The translations under genes were made by a program, and so were the position numbers. Source: Opitutaceae bacterium (lineage in GTDB: Bacteria; Verrucomicrobiota; Verrucomicrobiia; Opitutales; Opitutaceae). Taken from it: a stretch of DNA of 64,000 nt. The notes beneath the pieces were generated by a model. That model was given only the letters and a program-made list of their open reading frames with translations, was not told the origin of the DNA and made no database searches. The stretch lies in assembly GCA_030693515.1 (NCBI GenBank), contig JAUYAK010000129.1, forward strand, positions 1 to 64,000. Direction: 5' to 3'. Positions within the stretch are counted from its first letter, which is position 1. The number at the start of each line of letters is the position of its first letter. This document shows, in pieces, positions 17,533 through 27,277 of the stretch.

Positions 17533-18984
17533 ATGCGCGCGATGAAAATCGTCCACGTGGCGAGCGAGCTTTTTCCCTACATGAAGACTGGCGGTCTCGC
17601 GGACGCCGTGGGCGCCTTGAGCGCCGCGCTCGCGGATGACGGGCACGAGGTCTCGGTGTTTCTCCCGGGCTACCGCGCGGCCTGCGAGCATGGCGACGCC
17701 GCGGCGGCCGCGCGCCGCCTGCGCTTCAAGGTCGAGCTGGCGGGCGATTTCCTCGCGGGCGACGTGCGCGCGTTTTCGCCGCGGAAAAACCTCACGGTCT
17801 ATCTCATCTGCCGCGAGGAATTCTTCGACCGGCGCGCGCCCTACGGCAACGGCGAGCGCGACTACGACGACAATTCGGACCGGTTCATCTTCTTCTGCAA
17901 GGCCGTGGTCGAGATGCTCCGCCTCGCCGATCTCCAGGCCGACATCGTGCACTGCCACGACTGGCAGGCGGCGCTCGTGCCCGTGCTGCTGCGCGATTCC
18001 GAGCGGCGCCACGGCGTGACGCTGGCCCTCAAGACGGTCTTCACCATTCACAACATCGCCTACCAGGGCGTGTTTCCCGCCAAGACCTTTGCGCGCACCA
18101 ACCTGCCCGAGGAACTCTACCATATCGACGGCCTTGAGTATTATTCGCAGGTCAACCTGATGAAGGGCGGCATCCTCTTCGCCGATCGCGTGACGACGGT
18201 GAGCCCGCGCTACGCGCGCGAGATCCAGACGGCCGACTTTGGCTGCGGTCTCGACGGCGTGGTGCAGACGCGGGCCGACGACATCGTGGGCCTGCTGAAC
18301 GGCGTGGACACCGGGGTCTGGAACCCCGCTACCGACGCGTTGCTGCCCGCGCGCTACTCGGCGGGGAACCTCGCGGGCAAGAAGGTCTGCCGCACCGAGC
18401 TGCTCAAGCGCTGCGGCTTCGTCGTCGAGACGACCGGGCCGATCTTCGGCATCGTCGCGCGTCTCACGGAGCAGAAGGGCATGGACTTCGTCCTGGGCAA
18501 CGCGGACTTCTTCCTCGCGCAGGATTGTCGCCTGGTGGTGCTCGGTTCGGGCGACAAGCGGCTGGAGACTCACCTCCGCGAACTCGCCGCGGTCGCGCCG
18601 CAAAAAATCTGCTTCGCCGCCAAGCTGGACGAAGGCATGAGCCACCTGATCGAGGCGGGCGCGGATTTTTTTGTGATGCCCTCGGTCTTCGAGCCGTGCG
18701 GGCTCAATCAGATGTATTCCCAGGTTTACGGCACGGTGCCGATTGTGAGCCGCGTGGGCGGCCTGGCCGACACTGTCATTGATGCGGACGAGAATCCCGC
18801 CGCCGGCACGGGCCTGATGTGCGAGCCCGAGGTGCTGAGTCTGCGCGATGCCTTGCAGCGCGCGCTGATGCTCTTCGCGGATCGGCCGCGCTACGCGGCG
18901 GTGCAGCAACGCGGGATGGCGCGGGATTTTTCGTGGAACGTCGCGGCGCGCGCCTACGAGCAGCTTTACCAAGATTCGCTGTGA
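17533..18984 (+). CDS. glgA: Glycogen synthase (ADP-glucose dependent, GT5)
   Basis: 483 residues, close to the 477 of E. coli GlgA. The N-terminal KTGGLADAVG (residues 18-27) binds ADP-glucose; the C-terminal FEPCGLNQMYSQVYGTVPIV carries the conserved Glu and nucleotide-sugar loop; and YNHHD-like elements appear as HCHDWQAAL. It extends alpha-1,4-glucan chains. No other glg genes are nearby. The ATG at 17533 has AAAGAGG 9 nt upstream; a second ATG at 17542 is possible. It diverges from rnr across 69 bp. Confidence 0.95.
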   Translation: MRAMKIVHVASELFPYMKTGGLADAVGALSAALADDGHEVSVFLPGYRAACEHGDAAAAARRLRFKVELAGDFLAGDVRAFSPRKNLTVYLICREEFFDRRAPYGNGERDYDDNSDRFIFFCKAVVEMLRLADLQADIVHCHDWQAALVPVLLRDSERRHGVTLALKTVFTIHNIAYQGVFPAKTFARTNLPEELYHIDGLEYYSQVNLMKGGILFADRVTTVSPRYAREIQTADFGCGLDGVVQTRADDIVGLLNGVDTGVWNPATDALLPARYSAGNLAGKKVCRTELLKRCGFVVETTGPIFGIVARLTEQKGMDFVLGNADFFLAQDCRLVVLGSGDKRLETHLRELAAVAPQKICFAAKLDEGMSHLIEAGADFFVMPSVFEPCGLNQMYSQVYGTVPIVSRVGGLADTVIDADENPAAGTGLMCEPEVLSLRDALQRALMLFADRPRYAAVQQRGMARDFSWNVAARAYEQLYQDSL

Positions 18985-18992
18985 GCTGACGA

Positions 18993-19010
18993 GGCGCGCA
19001 TCCGCGCGCC
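18993..19010. repeat. Hairpin between glgA and the photolyase gene
   Basis: GGCGCGC/GCGCGCC 7-bp stem with a 4-nt loop, 9 bp after the glgA stop. No T tract follows, so termination here is uncertain. Confidence 0.45.
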
Positions 19011-19036
19011 GTTGCGACACGTAGCATCGGCCGAAC

Positions 19037-20500
19037 ATGAGCGTCACGCTGCTCTGGTTTCGCCATGACCTGCGCTTGCAGGATAATCCCGCGCTGCACG
19101 CCGCCCTCGCGCGCGGCCAGCCGGTCATCCCGGTCTTCATCCTGGACGACGAGGGTGAGGGCCGATGGCCGATGGGCGGCGCGGCCCGCTGGTGGTTGCA
19201 CCATAGCCTGGCGGCGCTGGACGCGGCGCTGCGCGAACGCGGCAGTCGCCTCACCTTTGCGCGCGGCGACTCGGCGGCGGTGCTGCGGGAGCTGGTGCGC
19301 ACGACCGGGGCCGACGCGGTCTATTGGAACCGGCGCTACGAGCCGGCGATTATTGCGCGCGACAAGGCGATCAAGGCCGAGTTGACCGGAGCCGGGCTGG
19401 AGGCGAGGAGCTTCAACAGCGCGCTGCTCCACGAGCCGCACACCATTGTGAACAAGGCGGGCGGGCCCTTCCAGGTCTTCACGCCTTTCTGGCGGCATTG
19501 CCTGACCCTGCCGGTGACGGAGCCCATCAAGGTCAATCTCGCCAAGCTGCCTTCCATGGGCGAGGGGCCGCGCTCACTCGAGCTTTATGAGCTGGCGTTG
19601 CTGCCGCGCATCCCATGGGCCGCGGGCTGGCGCGAGACATGGACGCCCGGCGAGGCGGGCGGCCTGAAACGTCTGCGGCATTTTGCGGCGCGCGCGATGG
19701 AGCATTACGCGGAGACGCGGAACTTTCCCGATCGCGACGGCACGTCGATGATCTCGCCGTGGCTGCATTTCGGCGAACTCTCGCCGCGCCAAGTCTGGGC
19801 CGCGGTCCAGGCGCAGTCGAAAGGGAGTGGCGTGTTTCCGCCCAGCAAGGGCGCGGCGGTTTTTCTGAGCGAGGTCGGCTGGCGCGAGTTTGCGCACCAC
19901 CTCCTGTTTCATTTTCCGCACACGCCGGAGCGGCCGCTGCGGGCGGATTTCGAGAAATTTCCCTGGGCCACTGATCCCAAGGGCGAGAAACTCCGCGCGT
20001 GGCAGCGCGGCCTCACCGGCTACCCGATCGTCGATGCCGGGATGCGGCAACTGTGGCGCACGGGCTGGATGCACAATCGGGTGCGGATGATCGTGGCGTC
20101 GTTTCTCGTGAAGCACCTGCGGCTGCCGTGGACGCACGGGGCGGCGTGGTTTTGGGATACGCTCGTCGATGCCGATCTCGCGAGCAACACCCTCGGCTGG
20201 CAGTGGAGCGCGGGCTGCGGGGCGGACGCGGCGCCGTATTTCCGGGTGTTTGCGCCGGTGCGGCAGGGAGTGAAGTTCGACTCCGCGGGCGACTATGTGC
20301 GCCGCTGGGTGCCCGAGCTGGCCCGGCTGCCGGCAGAAAACATCCACGCCCCCTGGGAGGCTCCGGCGCAGGTCCTGGCCGAGGCGGGCGTGACGCTCGG
20401 GAAAAACTACCCACATCCGATCGTCGATCACGCGACCGCGCGAGCCGAGGCACTGGCGGCCTTCAAGGCCTTGCGGGGCGCCGGGGTCGTCGAGCGATGA
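19037..20500 (+). CDS. phr: Deoxyribodipyrimidine photolyase
   Basis: 487 residues of the cryptochrome/photolyase family. The N-terminal antenna Rossmann domain begins LLWFRHDLRLQDNPAL. The C-terminal FAD domain has the hallmarks TGYPIVDAGMRQLWRTGWMH, NRVRMIVASFLVKHL and DLASNTLGWQWSAGCG. It repairs cyclobutane pyrimidine dimers using blue light. The WFRHDLR start and the CPD-type motifs favour a class I CPD photolyase rather than a cryptochrome-DASH. It is probably transcribed alone or with glgA upstream (53-bp gap containing a hairpin). Confidence 0.94.
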   Translation: MSVTLLWFRHDLRLQDNPALHAALARGQPVIPVFILDDEGEGRWPMGGAARWWLHHSLAALDAALRERGSRLTFARGDSAAVLRELVRTTGADAVYWNRRYEPAIIARDKAIKAELTGAGLEARSFNSALLHEPHTIVNKAGGPFQVFTPFWRHCLTLPVTEPIKVNLAKLPSMGEGPRSLELYELALLPRIPWAAGWRETWTPGEAGGLKRLRHFAARAMEHYAETRNFPDRDGTSMISPWLHFGELSPRQVWAAVQAQSKGSGVFPPSKGAAVFLSEVGWREFAHHLLFHFPHTPERPLRADFEKFPWATDPKGEKLRAWQRGLTGYPIVDAGMRQLWRTGWMHNRVRMIVASFLVKHLRLPWTHGAAWFWDTLVDADLASNTLGWQWSAGCGADAAPYFRVFAPVRQGVKFDSAGDYVRRWVPELARLPAENIHAPWEAPAQVLAEAGVTLGKNYPHPIVDHATARAEALAAFKALRGAGVVER

Positions 20501-20589
20501 CGGCGAAGGGCCGGTGGCCGGATTGATCGGCAGCAGGCCGGCGTGAACACCACAGTTGAAATCCCCCGCGCCGCTGCTACGGCTCGGGC

Positions 20590-21723
20590 ATGAAATCCCT
20601 TTTTCCCCTGGGTGTAGTGGCGGGCTTGGCTTGGTTTGGCGGCATCTGCGGCGTCGCGCGGGCGGCGGCGGTCCCGGTTTATTTCGGCACCGGCGGTCCC
20701 GGGGCCAAGGGCATCTACCGCGCCAGCTTCGACTCTGCCACGGGCAAGCTTTCGGCGGCGGAGCTGGCGGCCGAGGTCGGCTCGCCGGGCTTCCTCGCGC
20801 TGCATCCAGACGGCACGAAGCTCTACGCCGTCGCCAACTTTTCCGGCGGCCCCGGAGCCATCGGCTACCGCATCGGCGCGGGCGGCGCGCTCACGGTGCT
20901 CAACTCGGCGCCGACGGGCGATGGCGGCGGGGCGCACATCGCGGTGCATCCGACGGGCAAATTCCTCCTCACCGCGCAATACGGCAACGGCTCCACGGCG
21001 CTCTTCCCACTGGACGCGGACGGGAAGCTCGGCGCGGCCAAGGTTTACAAACATGAGGGCGGCTCGAAAGTCGTGCCGGGCCGGCAGGACAAGTCGCACG
21101 CACATTGGGCCGGCTTCTCGCCCGACGGCCGTTTCGCGCTGGTGCCCGACCTCGGGCTCGACGGCATCGTGATCTACCGCGTGAATCTCGACGCGTTGAT
21201 CTTGGAGAAGCACGGCTTTGCAGCCTCGGTCCCAGGCGGGGGCCCGCGCCACATGCGGTTTTCTCCGGACGGGAAATTCATCTACCTGCTCAACGAACTC
21301 TCGCTGTCGGTCTCCAGCTTCGCGTGGGACGCCGCGAATGGCACCGCCCGGCGCCTGGCCGACGTGCCCAACCTCACCAGCGAGGCGAAGGCCAAGGAAG
21401 CCTTCAATGCCGCCGCGGAAATCCTGGTGCACGGCAGCGGACGCTTCGTCTATGCCTCGAACCGCGGTCACGACACCGTGACGGTGTTTCAGGCGGATCC
21501 GGCCACCGCGGCGCTGAAGGTGATCCAAGTGCAGCCCGTGCGCGGGGCCTTTCCGCGCAACATCAACCTGTCCCCGGACGGCGGCTGGCTGCTCGCCGCC
21601 GGCGCGGATTCAAACACGGTTTCAGTCCATAAGGTGAACCCGCAGAGTGGCGAGCTCACCTACCAGACCAAGGGTGTGATCAACGTGCCGGCGCCGATCT
21701 GCATCCTCTTCGCGCGGCCATGA
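20590..21723 (+). CDS. Secreted seven-bladed beta-propeller lactonase (6-phosphogluconolactonase-like)
   Basis: 377 residues with a signal peptide (about residues 1-25, ending ARAAA). The repeats GSPGFLALHPDGTKLYAV, GGGAHIAVHPTGKFLLT and GGGPRHMRFSPDGKFIYLL are typical of the lactonase (PF10282) family that includes E. coli YbhE. Most secreted members have no proven substrate; extracytoplasmic lactone hydrolysis is inferred. The gene ends 13 bp before the stop of the convergent TonB-dependent receptor. Confidence 0.88.
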   Translation: MKSLFPLGVVAGLAWFGGICGVARAAAVPVYFGTGGPGAKGIYRASFDSATGKLSAAELAAEVGSPGFLALHPDGTKLYAVANFSGGPGAIGYRIGAGGALTVLNSAPTGDGGGAHIAVHPTGKFLLTAQYGNGSTALFPLDADGKLGAAKVYKHEGGSKVVPGRQDKSHAHWAGFSPDGRFALVPDLGLDGIVIYRVNLDALILEKHGFAASVPGGGPRHMRFSPDGKFIYLLNELSLSVSSFAWDAANGTARRLADVPNLTSEAKAKEAFNAAAEILVHGSGRFVYASNRGHDTVTVFQADPATAALKVIQVQPVRGAFPRNINLSPDGGWLLAAGADSNTVSVHKVNPQSGELTYQTKGVINVPAPICILFARP

Positions 21724-21735
21724 CGCTGGCGGGGC

Positions 21736-24123
21736 TCAGCGCTTCGCGGTGCGATTAATCGTGTAGCTCAGGAAGATCGCGCGCTTCTCGCCGATGAGGC
21801 GGTTGACGCGGAGATAATCGCGGTCGAAGAGGTTGTTCACGTTGAGCGCCACGCTGTGGTCAATGCCGGCCATCTGCGGCAGGCGGTAGCGCAGGCCGAG
21901 GCTCCAGAGGTTGAACGACGCCACCCGCAGGCGCCACTGGTTGGTGGAACGCGTGACGACGCGCTGGCCGTTGACGGTGGCGTAGGTGTCGCCCGCGTTG
22001 GGCGCCTCGGTGGGGGTGGAGGCGACATAGCTAACGCCAAGGTTGGCCGAGAAGTTTTTCCACGCTCCGGTGGGCGGAGAGAACTTCACGTAGGCGCTGC
22101 CGTTCTGCGGCGAGATGCCGTTGACGCGCCGGCCGATGGCGGCGGGGAAGGCGGAGCCGAAGTCGGTGTAGATGGAATAGACGTGGCCCCAGCTGCCGCC
22201 GGCGTAGAACGCATCGTTGATGCGCCAGTTGACATCGATTTCGTAGCCGCGGACGAGCTGGTTGCCCTCGCGGCGGGAGACGAGGACAAAGTTGCCGGAG
22301 CCGAGCGGGGTCTCGACGTTGTCGGTCACGCTCACATTTTCGCGGTTCGCATAGAAGCCGCTGACCGTGTAGTTGAGGCGATCATTGAGCAGCGCGCCTT
22401 TGAAGCCATAGTCCCAGCCATCGGCGACCTCGGACTTGAATGTGGGATCGAAATGCGCCTGGGCGTTGTCGTTTTGCGAGACGAAGTAGCTCTGGCTGTA
22501 GCTCGCGAAAACGCGAAAGCCGGGGGTGACTTTGTAATTGAAGCCGGCGTTGGGTTTCAGGAAGTCCACATCCTTGTCGATCATCGTGCCGGGCACGTAG
22601 CCGGCGAATCCGATGAAGTCGCGGTCGCGGAAGCGCACGTGGTCGTAGCGCGCGCCGGCGAAGGTCAGGAGCCGGCCCTCGAAGAGCGAGGTCTGTTGGC
22701 GCAGGAGGCCGCCCAGGACGGTGGTCCGGCGCTTTTGATGGCGGGTCTTGACGGTCTGCGAGGGGTCGAACCATTTCGGGAAATAGCCGATCGCACTGAC
22801 GGGCACGAGGGTGTTGCGGTCGAGGGTGACGGTGCGGACGGCGTTCCACGCGACGAGGTCGGGGTTGCCGGCGGCCGCGTAGTTGAGCGCGGGATCCCAG
22901 CGATAATAGTCGTTGATATCGGTGGTGACGAGGGTGCGGTGTTCGAGCTTGCCGCTGTTGGTCCGGTATTGGGCGAGAAGGTCGCCCTGGAAGCCGCCAC
23001 CATCCTCGATGATGCGGGTCGTGTTGGGTGTGGCGCCGCGGGCGCTGGTGATGGCGGGCAGGGTGCCGTTGGCGGCAGGGGCGGGATTGATGCTGATGGC
23101 GCCCCAGCCGGTGTTCTGGTTGAAGTCCCAGCGGCGCGCCCAATAGCGGTTGGCCCCGAGGCGGGTGCTCCAAGTGGAGTTTAGTTTCTTGTCGTAGAAG
23201 GCGTTGATGCCCGTGTTGCCGCGGTCGAGCTGGCTCACGGGGCCGAAGGCGTTGTAGCGTGCGAGGCTCGTGGCGTAGCCGATGGCTTCGTCGTCGAGAT
23301 TGCTGGCGGTGCCCTTGAGGTCGGTGATGAGCGGCGCCGAGCTGTTGGGCGCGTGGCGCATCTGGAGAAAATACTCCAGCGAGACCTGGAGGTTGGAGCC
23401 ATCCGGGAAGGTGTGGCCGAGAGCGAGGTAGTATTCCTGGTTGCGGTTGCGCGCATACTCCATGTCGAACTCCTTTTGGTAGTGGGAGCCCGTCAGGACG
23501 TAATTGGTCTTGCCGAGCGCGGTGGTGGCCAGGTGCCCCGTGCTCTCGAGCGTGATGCGCTCCGTGCCTTCGTCGCCGTAGTTGAAGGTGAGTTTCTGGC
23601 TCTCGCGCGACTTGGGCTGTTTCGAGATCATGTTCATCATGCCGCCGGGCGAGGTGCGTCCGTAGATGGCGGCGTTGGAGCCCTTGATGATTTCGATACG
23701 ATCCACATTGCTGGAACCGTAGCGGCCGAGACGGAAGAAGCCGTCGCGCAGCTGCGACGAGGAGCTGAAGCCGCGCAGGTTGAAACTGCCGCCCACATCA
23801 AGGCCGGTAAAGCCGCCGATCTGGACGACATTGTCCGAGAGCTCGAAGATGCCGAAGTCTTCGAGGAACTCGCTCGTCATCACGTTCACCGTGTAAGGCA
23901 AGTCGATGATCTTGGTGGCGACGCGCGAACCGGTGAGGGTCTCGGAGGGCGCGTAGCCGCGGTTTTCGTCAGCAGTCACGGAAAACTCCGAGAGACGGAT
24001 CACATCGTCGGAGGCCGGGCGGGCGGGAACGGGCGCAGGCGCTACTTGCGCGGGGAGCAGGGTGGCTGCTCCGAAGAGGATGAGTGCGAGAGCGGAACGG
24101 GCAGTCTCGGGCGGGTTTTTCAT
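21736..24123 (-). CDS. TonB-dependent outer-membrane receptor (siderophore-receptor-like)
   Basis: 795 residues: signal peptide, then a TonB-box-like region (VIRLSEFSVTADENRGYAP) typical of Opitutaceae receptors. A plug domain covers about residues 55-170 (GSRVATKIIDLPYTVNVMTSEF, split by family-conserved DVGGSFNLRGF and GSNAAIYGRTSPGG). A 22-strand-type barrel closes with the segment around LFDRDYLRVNRLIGEKR. The receptor lacks the carboxypeptidase-like N-domain found on the other two receptors in the window. A divergently placed LacI-family regulator suggests the substrate is a sugar or sugar-like ligand rather than iron. It is convergent with the lactonase gene. Confidence 0.93.
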   Translation of the reverse strand: MKNPPETARSALALILFGAATLLPAQVAPAPVPARPASDDVIRLSEFSVTADENRGYAPSETLTGSRVATKIIDLPYTVNVMTSEFLEDFGIFELSDNVVQIGGFTGLDVGGSFNLRGFSSSSQLRDGFFRLGRYGSSNVDRIEIIKGSNAAIYGRTSPGGMMNMISKQPKSRESQKLTFNYGDEGTERITLESTGHLATTALGKTNYVLTGSHYQKEFDMEYARNRNQEYYLALGHTFPDGSNLQVSLEYFLQMRHAPNSSAPLITDLKGTASNLDDEAIGYATSLARYNAFGPVSQLDRGNTGINAFYDKKLNSTWSTRLGANRYWARRWDFNQNTGWGAISINPAPAANGTLPAITSARGATPNTTRIIEDGGGFQGDLLAQYRTNSGKLEHRTLVTTDINDYYRWDPALNYAAAGNPDLVAWNAVRTVTLDRNTLVPVSAIGYFPKWFDPSQTVKTRHQKRRTTVLGGLLRQQTSLFEGRLLTFAGARYDHVRFRDRDFIGFAGYVPGTMIDKDVDFLKPNAGFNYKVTPGFRVFASYSQSYFVSQNDNAQAHFDPTFKSEVADGWDYGFKGALLNDRLNYTVSGFYANRENVSVTDNVETPLGSGNFVLVSRREGNQLVRGYEIDVNWRINDAFYAGGSWGHVYSIYTDFGSAFPAAIGRRVNGISPQNGSAYVKFSPPTGAWKNFSANLGVSYVASTPTEAPNAGDTYATVNGQRVVTRSTNQWRLRVASFNLWSLGLRYRLPQMAGIDHSVALNVNNLFDRDYLRVNRLIGEKRAIFLSYTINRTAKR

Positions 24124-24232
24124 GGTAGTGATGCGTGGGGTGGGTGGTGCCGCGGAAGCGGTGGGCTCAACCGGGACGATTTCATTTGCGCCCTTCGGAC
24201 AAAAGAACCGTGTTGCTTATATCCTTAAGCAT
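24124..24232. promoter_or_regulatory. Divergent TonB receptor/LacI control region
   Basis: 109 bp between two divergent genes. TGCTTA and TAAGCA form a 6-bp inverted repeat with a 6-bp centre at 24214-24231, just before the regulator start. This is a candidate operator for the LacI-family protein. The region is visibly richer in A+T than the surroundings near 24200-24232. Confidence 0.45.
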
Positions 24233-25279
24233 ATGGGCGCCCTGGTCACCATGAAGCTCATCGCCGCGCGAGCGGGCGTCACCCAAGCGACCGTGTCGAT
24301 GAGCTTGGCCAACCACCCGCGAATCCCGGTGGCGACGCGGGAACGCATTCAGGCGCTGGCGAAAGCATTGGGCTATCGGCCGAATCCTTATGTTTCGACC
24401 TTGATGCGGCTGCGGCGGCAGGGGAAGCCGCTGCCGGACAAGCCGGCGCTGGCCTTGGTCTGCGCGCTGCGGACGGCCGACGGTTGGCGCAACCACGAGT
24501 CCCAAACTATCCGGCAGATGCGCGAAGGGGCGCTCGAACGGGCGACGCTGCGCGGCTATCGGGCGCAGGAATTTTGGCTGCATCGCGAAGGGATGTCCAA
24601 CGAGCGGTTTTCCGAAATGCTACGGGCGCGGGGCATTCAAGGCCTGCTGCTCAGTCCCTTGGCGGAAGGCGATCCGCCGCCGGATTTGCACTGGGACTAT
24701 TTTGCCGCGGTCAGCATGAGTGTGCCCCTGCCGGGCCGGACGATCATGACGGTGTGCAATGATCACTTTGGTTCGTGCGTGCTGGCCGTGCGCGAATGCC
24801 ACAAACGTGGCTATCGGCGGCCGGGGTTGGCGTTGCGGGAGGTGCATCGCCATCGTTTTCAAGGCCGCTGGCAGGCGGGTTATCTCGCGGCGGGCGAGAT
24901 GATGCGCGATCTGACCTTGGTGGAGCCGTTATGGGTGGACGACTGGAATGAGGCCGTGGGGGTGCAAGTCGGCCGCTGGCTAGAAAGGGAACGACCGGAT
25001 GTCGTGATCAATTTGGGCGGAGCGCGGTTGCGCGACCTGATCGAGGGGACGGGCCGGCGGATTCCGGAAGATATCGGGTTTGCGTGGCTCGCTTGTCCGG
25101 AAAAAGACGATCCGTTGAGCGGGGTGTGGCAAAACGGGCGACTGATCGGCGTGAGTGCAGCGGATGCACTCATCGGCCTGGTCGAAAGCAACGAACGTGG
25201 CATGCCGGACCATGCGACGACGATTATGCTGAATGGAAAATGGAATGAGGGCGGGACGCTGCGGCTCCTGCCGTCATGA
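24233..25279 (+). CDS. LacI/GalR-family transcriptional regulator
   Basis: About 348 residues. The N-terminal HTH (MKLIAARAGVTQATVSMSL, then a hinge helix, RIQALAKALGYRPNPYVSTLM) is a clear LacI domain; the periplasmic-binding-like effector domain follows. The ATG at 24233 and the ATG at 24251 are both plausible starts; the longer is given. It faces away from the TonB receptor gene, which is the usual position for a local repressor or activator. No ligand can be assigned. Confidence 0.9.
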   Translation: MGALVTMKLIAARAGVTQATVSMSLANHPRIPVATRERIQALAKALGYRPNPYVSTLMRLRRQGKPLPDKPALALVCALRTADGWRNHESQTIRQMREGALERATLRGYRAQEFWLHREGMSNERFSEMLRARGIQGLLLSPLAEGDPPPDLHWDYFAAVSMSVPLPGRTIMTVCNDHFGSCVLAVRECHKRGYRRPGLALREVHRHRFQGRWQAGYLAAGEMMRDLTLVEPLWVDDWNEAVGVQVGRWLERERPDVVINLGGARLRDLIEGTGRRIPEDIGFAWLACPEKDDPLSGVWQNGRLIGVSAADALIGLVESNERGMPDHATTIMLNGKWNEGGTLRLLPS

Positions 25280-25304
25280 AGGGCTCGTCTACGAGGCTGG
25301 GTCG

Positions 25305-26729
25305 CTATCGCGAAGGTTTCGTTTTGGCCGAGACCGTTGGCCGCGGGATTTTCTCCGCAATCTCCTCCAGCGGATAGGTGATAATTTCGGCCAGAGTGGG
25401 GTGATACCACGGCGCGCGCAGCAGATCGAAGACGGTGGCTTTCATCGCGAGCGGGCCGCTGAAAGCGTGGATCAGTTCGCCGGCATCCTTGCCCACGATC
25501 TCGGCGCCGAGGATGCGGCCACGCTTGGGCTCGGCGATGACCTTCACGTAGCCGTAGTTGGCCTCCATGAGGATCGATTTGCCGTGATCGTTGAACGGAT
25601 AGCTCGCCACCAAGTAAGGCGTGCCGCGCTCGTCGAGTTCACGTTCGAGGAGCCCAATCGTCGCGAGCTGAGGATCGGTGAAGACGACATTGAGCAGCAG
25701 CGACCAGTCGATAGGCTTCAATTTTTTCACTCCCGCGGCGTGGCGCGCGGCGAGTTCACCCTGCTGGATTGCGATGTGGACGATCTCCGCCGGGCCGGAG
25801 CAATCGCCTGCCGCGTAGATGTGCGGGATGGAGCTCTGCTGCCACGAGTTGATGACGATCTGGCCGTCCGGACGGGTGGCGACACCGGCGGCCGGGAGAT
25901 TGAGCGGCGCGGTGTTGGGATCGCGGCCGAGGGCGTTGAACAGATGCGCGGCCCGGCGGACGATTTTGCGGCCGTCGTGGACGAACTCCACCTCGACGCC
26001 GCGGCCGGCGCGCGCGACGCGCCTGAGTTCCGTGCCGGCGAACAGTTCGATGCCATCGTCCACCAGCGACTGTTGCACGACGGTCGAGGCCGCGGGCGAG
26101 TGGTCGCGGAGGATGTTGGCGCTGCGCTGCACGAGCGTGACACGCGCGCCGATGCGTTGGAGGAACTGAGCCAGCTCGCAGGCCACGATGCCGCCGCCGA
26201 GCACGATCACGCTCTTCGGGATGAAATCCAGATCGAGCACGTCGTCGCTGGTCCACGCAGGCGTGGCCGCGAGACCCGGCACGGGCGGCACGCTCACTTT
26301 GGAACCTGTGCCGATGAGGATGTGCTTCGCGCGGATACGGCCGCCCGTAGAAAGTTCGAGGGTGTGCGCATCGACGAAGCGGGCGTGAGCGCGGATGAGA
26401 TCGAACTTGGCGCTGGCGAGGGCTTCCTGTCGGTAGCGGGCAAACTCGCGGATGATTTTTTTCTTTCGCGCGTGGATGGCCTTCATGTCGGCGCGCGCCG
26501 CAGGGATTTTCAGGCCGAAGGCCTTGCCCTTCTGCGCGAGGTGCAGCACCTCGGCCATGTAGAGCAGGGTCTTCGAGGGCATGCAGCCGCGCAGGATGCA
26601 CAGTCCGCCCAGCTCGCGGGCGCCGTCGATCACGGCGGTCTTCAGGCCGAGCGAAACGGCGACGCGGGCGGCGTTGAAGCCGGCGCTGCCGCCGCCGAGG
26701 GCTACAAAATCGTAGGTGCGGGTTTTCAT
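25305..26729 (-). CDS. Pyridine nucleotide-disulfide oxidoreductase (mercuric-reductase/dihydrolipoamide-dehydrogenase type)
   Basis: 474 residues. The N-terminal FAD-binding GGGSAGFNAA, the redox-active disulfide Cys44 and Cys49 (GGLCILRGCMPSK), the NAD motif VLGGGIVACELAQFLQRIGA, and the C-terminal HPTLAEIITYP that supplies the active-site His are all present. Class I flavoprotein disulfide reductase with an NAD(P)H donor. The sequence lacks a heavy-metal-associated N-domain and any mer neighbour, so a Hg2+ reductase role is not supported. The start at 26729 overlaps the stop of the upstream DJ-1 gene by 4 bp (ATGA), suggesting one transcription unit. Confidence 0.9.
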   Translation of the reverse strand: MKTRTYDFVALGGGSAGFNAARVAVSLGLKTAVIDGARELGGLCILRGCMPSKTLLYMAEVLHLAQKGKAFGLKIPAARADMKAIHARKKKIIREFARYRQEALASAKFDLIRAHARFVDAHTLELSTGGRIRAKHILIGTGSKVSVPPVPGLAATPAWTSDDVLDLDFIPKSVIVLGGGIVACELAQFLQRIGARVTLVQRSANILRDHSPAASTVVQQSLVDDGIELFAGTELRRVARAGRGVEVEFVHDGRKIVRRAAHLFNALGRDPNTAPLNLPAAGVATRPDGQIVINSWQQSSIPHIYAAGDCSGPAEIVHIAIQQGELAARHAAGVKKLKPIDWSLLLNVVFTDPQLATIGLLERELDERGTPYLVASYPFNDHGKSILMEANYGYVKVIAEPKRGRILGAEIVGKDAGELIHAFSGPLAMKATVFDLLRAPWYHPTLAEIITYPLEEIAEKIPRPTVSAKTKPSR

Positions 26730-27277
26730 TTCGCGGCAGGGAAGCAGATGGAGTCGCCAATCCCGGCGGCTATTCCGGGGGAATACAGTTTCTCCACGAG
26801 CAGGAGGCCGAACTCGATCGCGGTGCCTGCGCCGCGCGAGGTGAGCAGGCGTCCGTCGGTCACACAGCGCTCCTCCGCGAGAATCTGCGGTAGTTCGGCG
26901 GCGACGCTCGGGTGCGCCGTGTAGCGCCGGCCGGCGAGGAGCCCGGCATCGTGCAGCACGGTGGGCGCCGCGCAGATGGCGGCGACCCAACGGCCCCCGG
27001 TCCAGTGGCGCAGCACGATCTCGCGCACGCGTGGATCGGCACGGAGGTGCTTCACGCCGGGGCCGCCCGGCAGGAAAACGAGATCAAAGTCGCGCGGGCC
27101 GACGGCGCCGAGTGGCGTATCGGCATGGAGCGTGATGCCGTTGCGCCCCGTGACATGGATGCCCTCGCCGACGGTGGCGACGACGACCTCGGCGCCCGCG
27201 CGCCGCAGCAGATCGACGGGGGCGATGGCCTCCACCTCCTCGAAACCCTCGGCAATAATGGTCAGGACGGATGGCAT
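26726..27277 (-). CDS. DJ-1/PfpI-family protein (YajL-like)
   Basis: 183 residues of the DJ-1 superfamily. The N-terminal IIAEGFEEVEAIAPVDLLRRAG supplies the conserved Glu near residue 14, and the nucleophile elbow WVAAICAAPTVL holds Cys102. The bacterial family (YajL, ThiJ) is implicated in oxidative stress and in glyoxalase or deglycase activities; those activities are debated. The gene overlaps the downstream flavin disulfide reductase, so the pair is probably a stress-linked operon. The ATG at 27277 fits the family N-terminus. Confidence 0.92.
   Translation of the reverse strand: MPSVLTIIAEGFEEVEAIAPVDLLRRAGAEVVVATVGEGIHVTGRNGITLHADTPLGAVGPRDFDLVFLPGGPGVKHLRADPRVREIVLRHWTGGRWVAAICAAPTVLHDAGLLAGRRYTAHPSVAAELPQILAEERCVTDGRLLTSRGAGTAIEFGLLLVEKLYSPGIAAGIGDSICFPAAK

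Noticed and set aside
25305-26729. Mercuric reductase and a mer operon
   Set aside because: There is no metal-binding N-domain, no C-terminal Cys pair, and no merR, merT or merP nearby.
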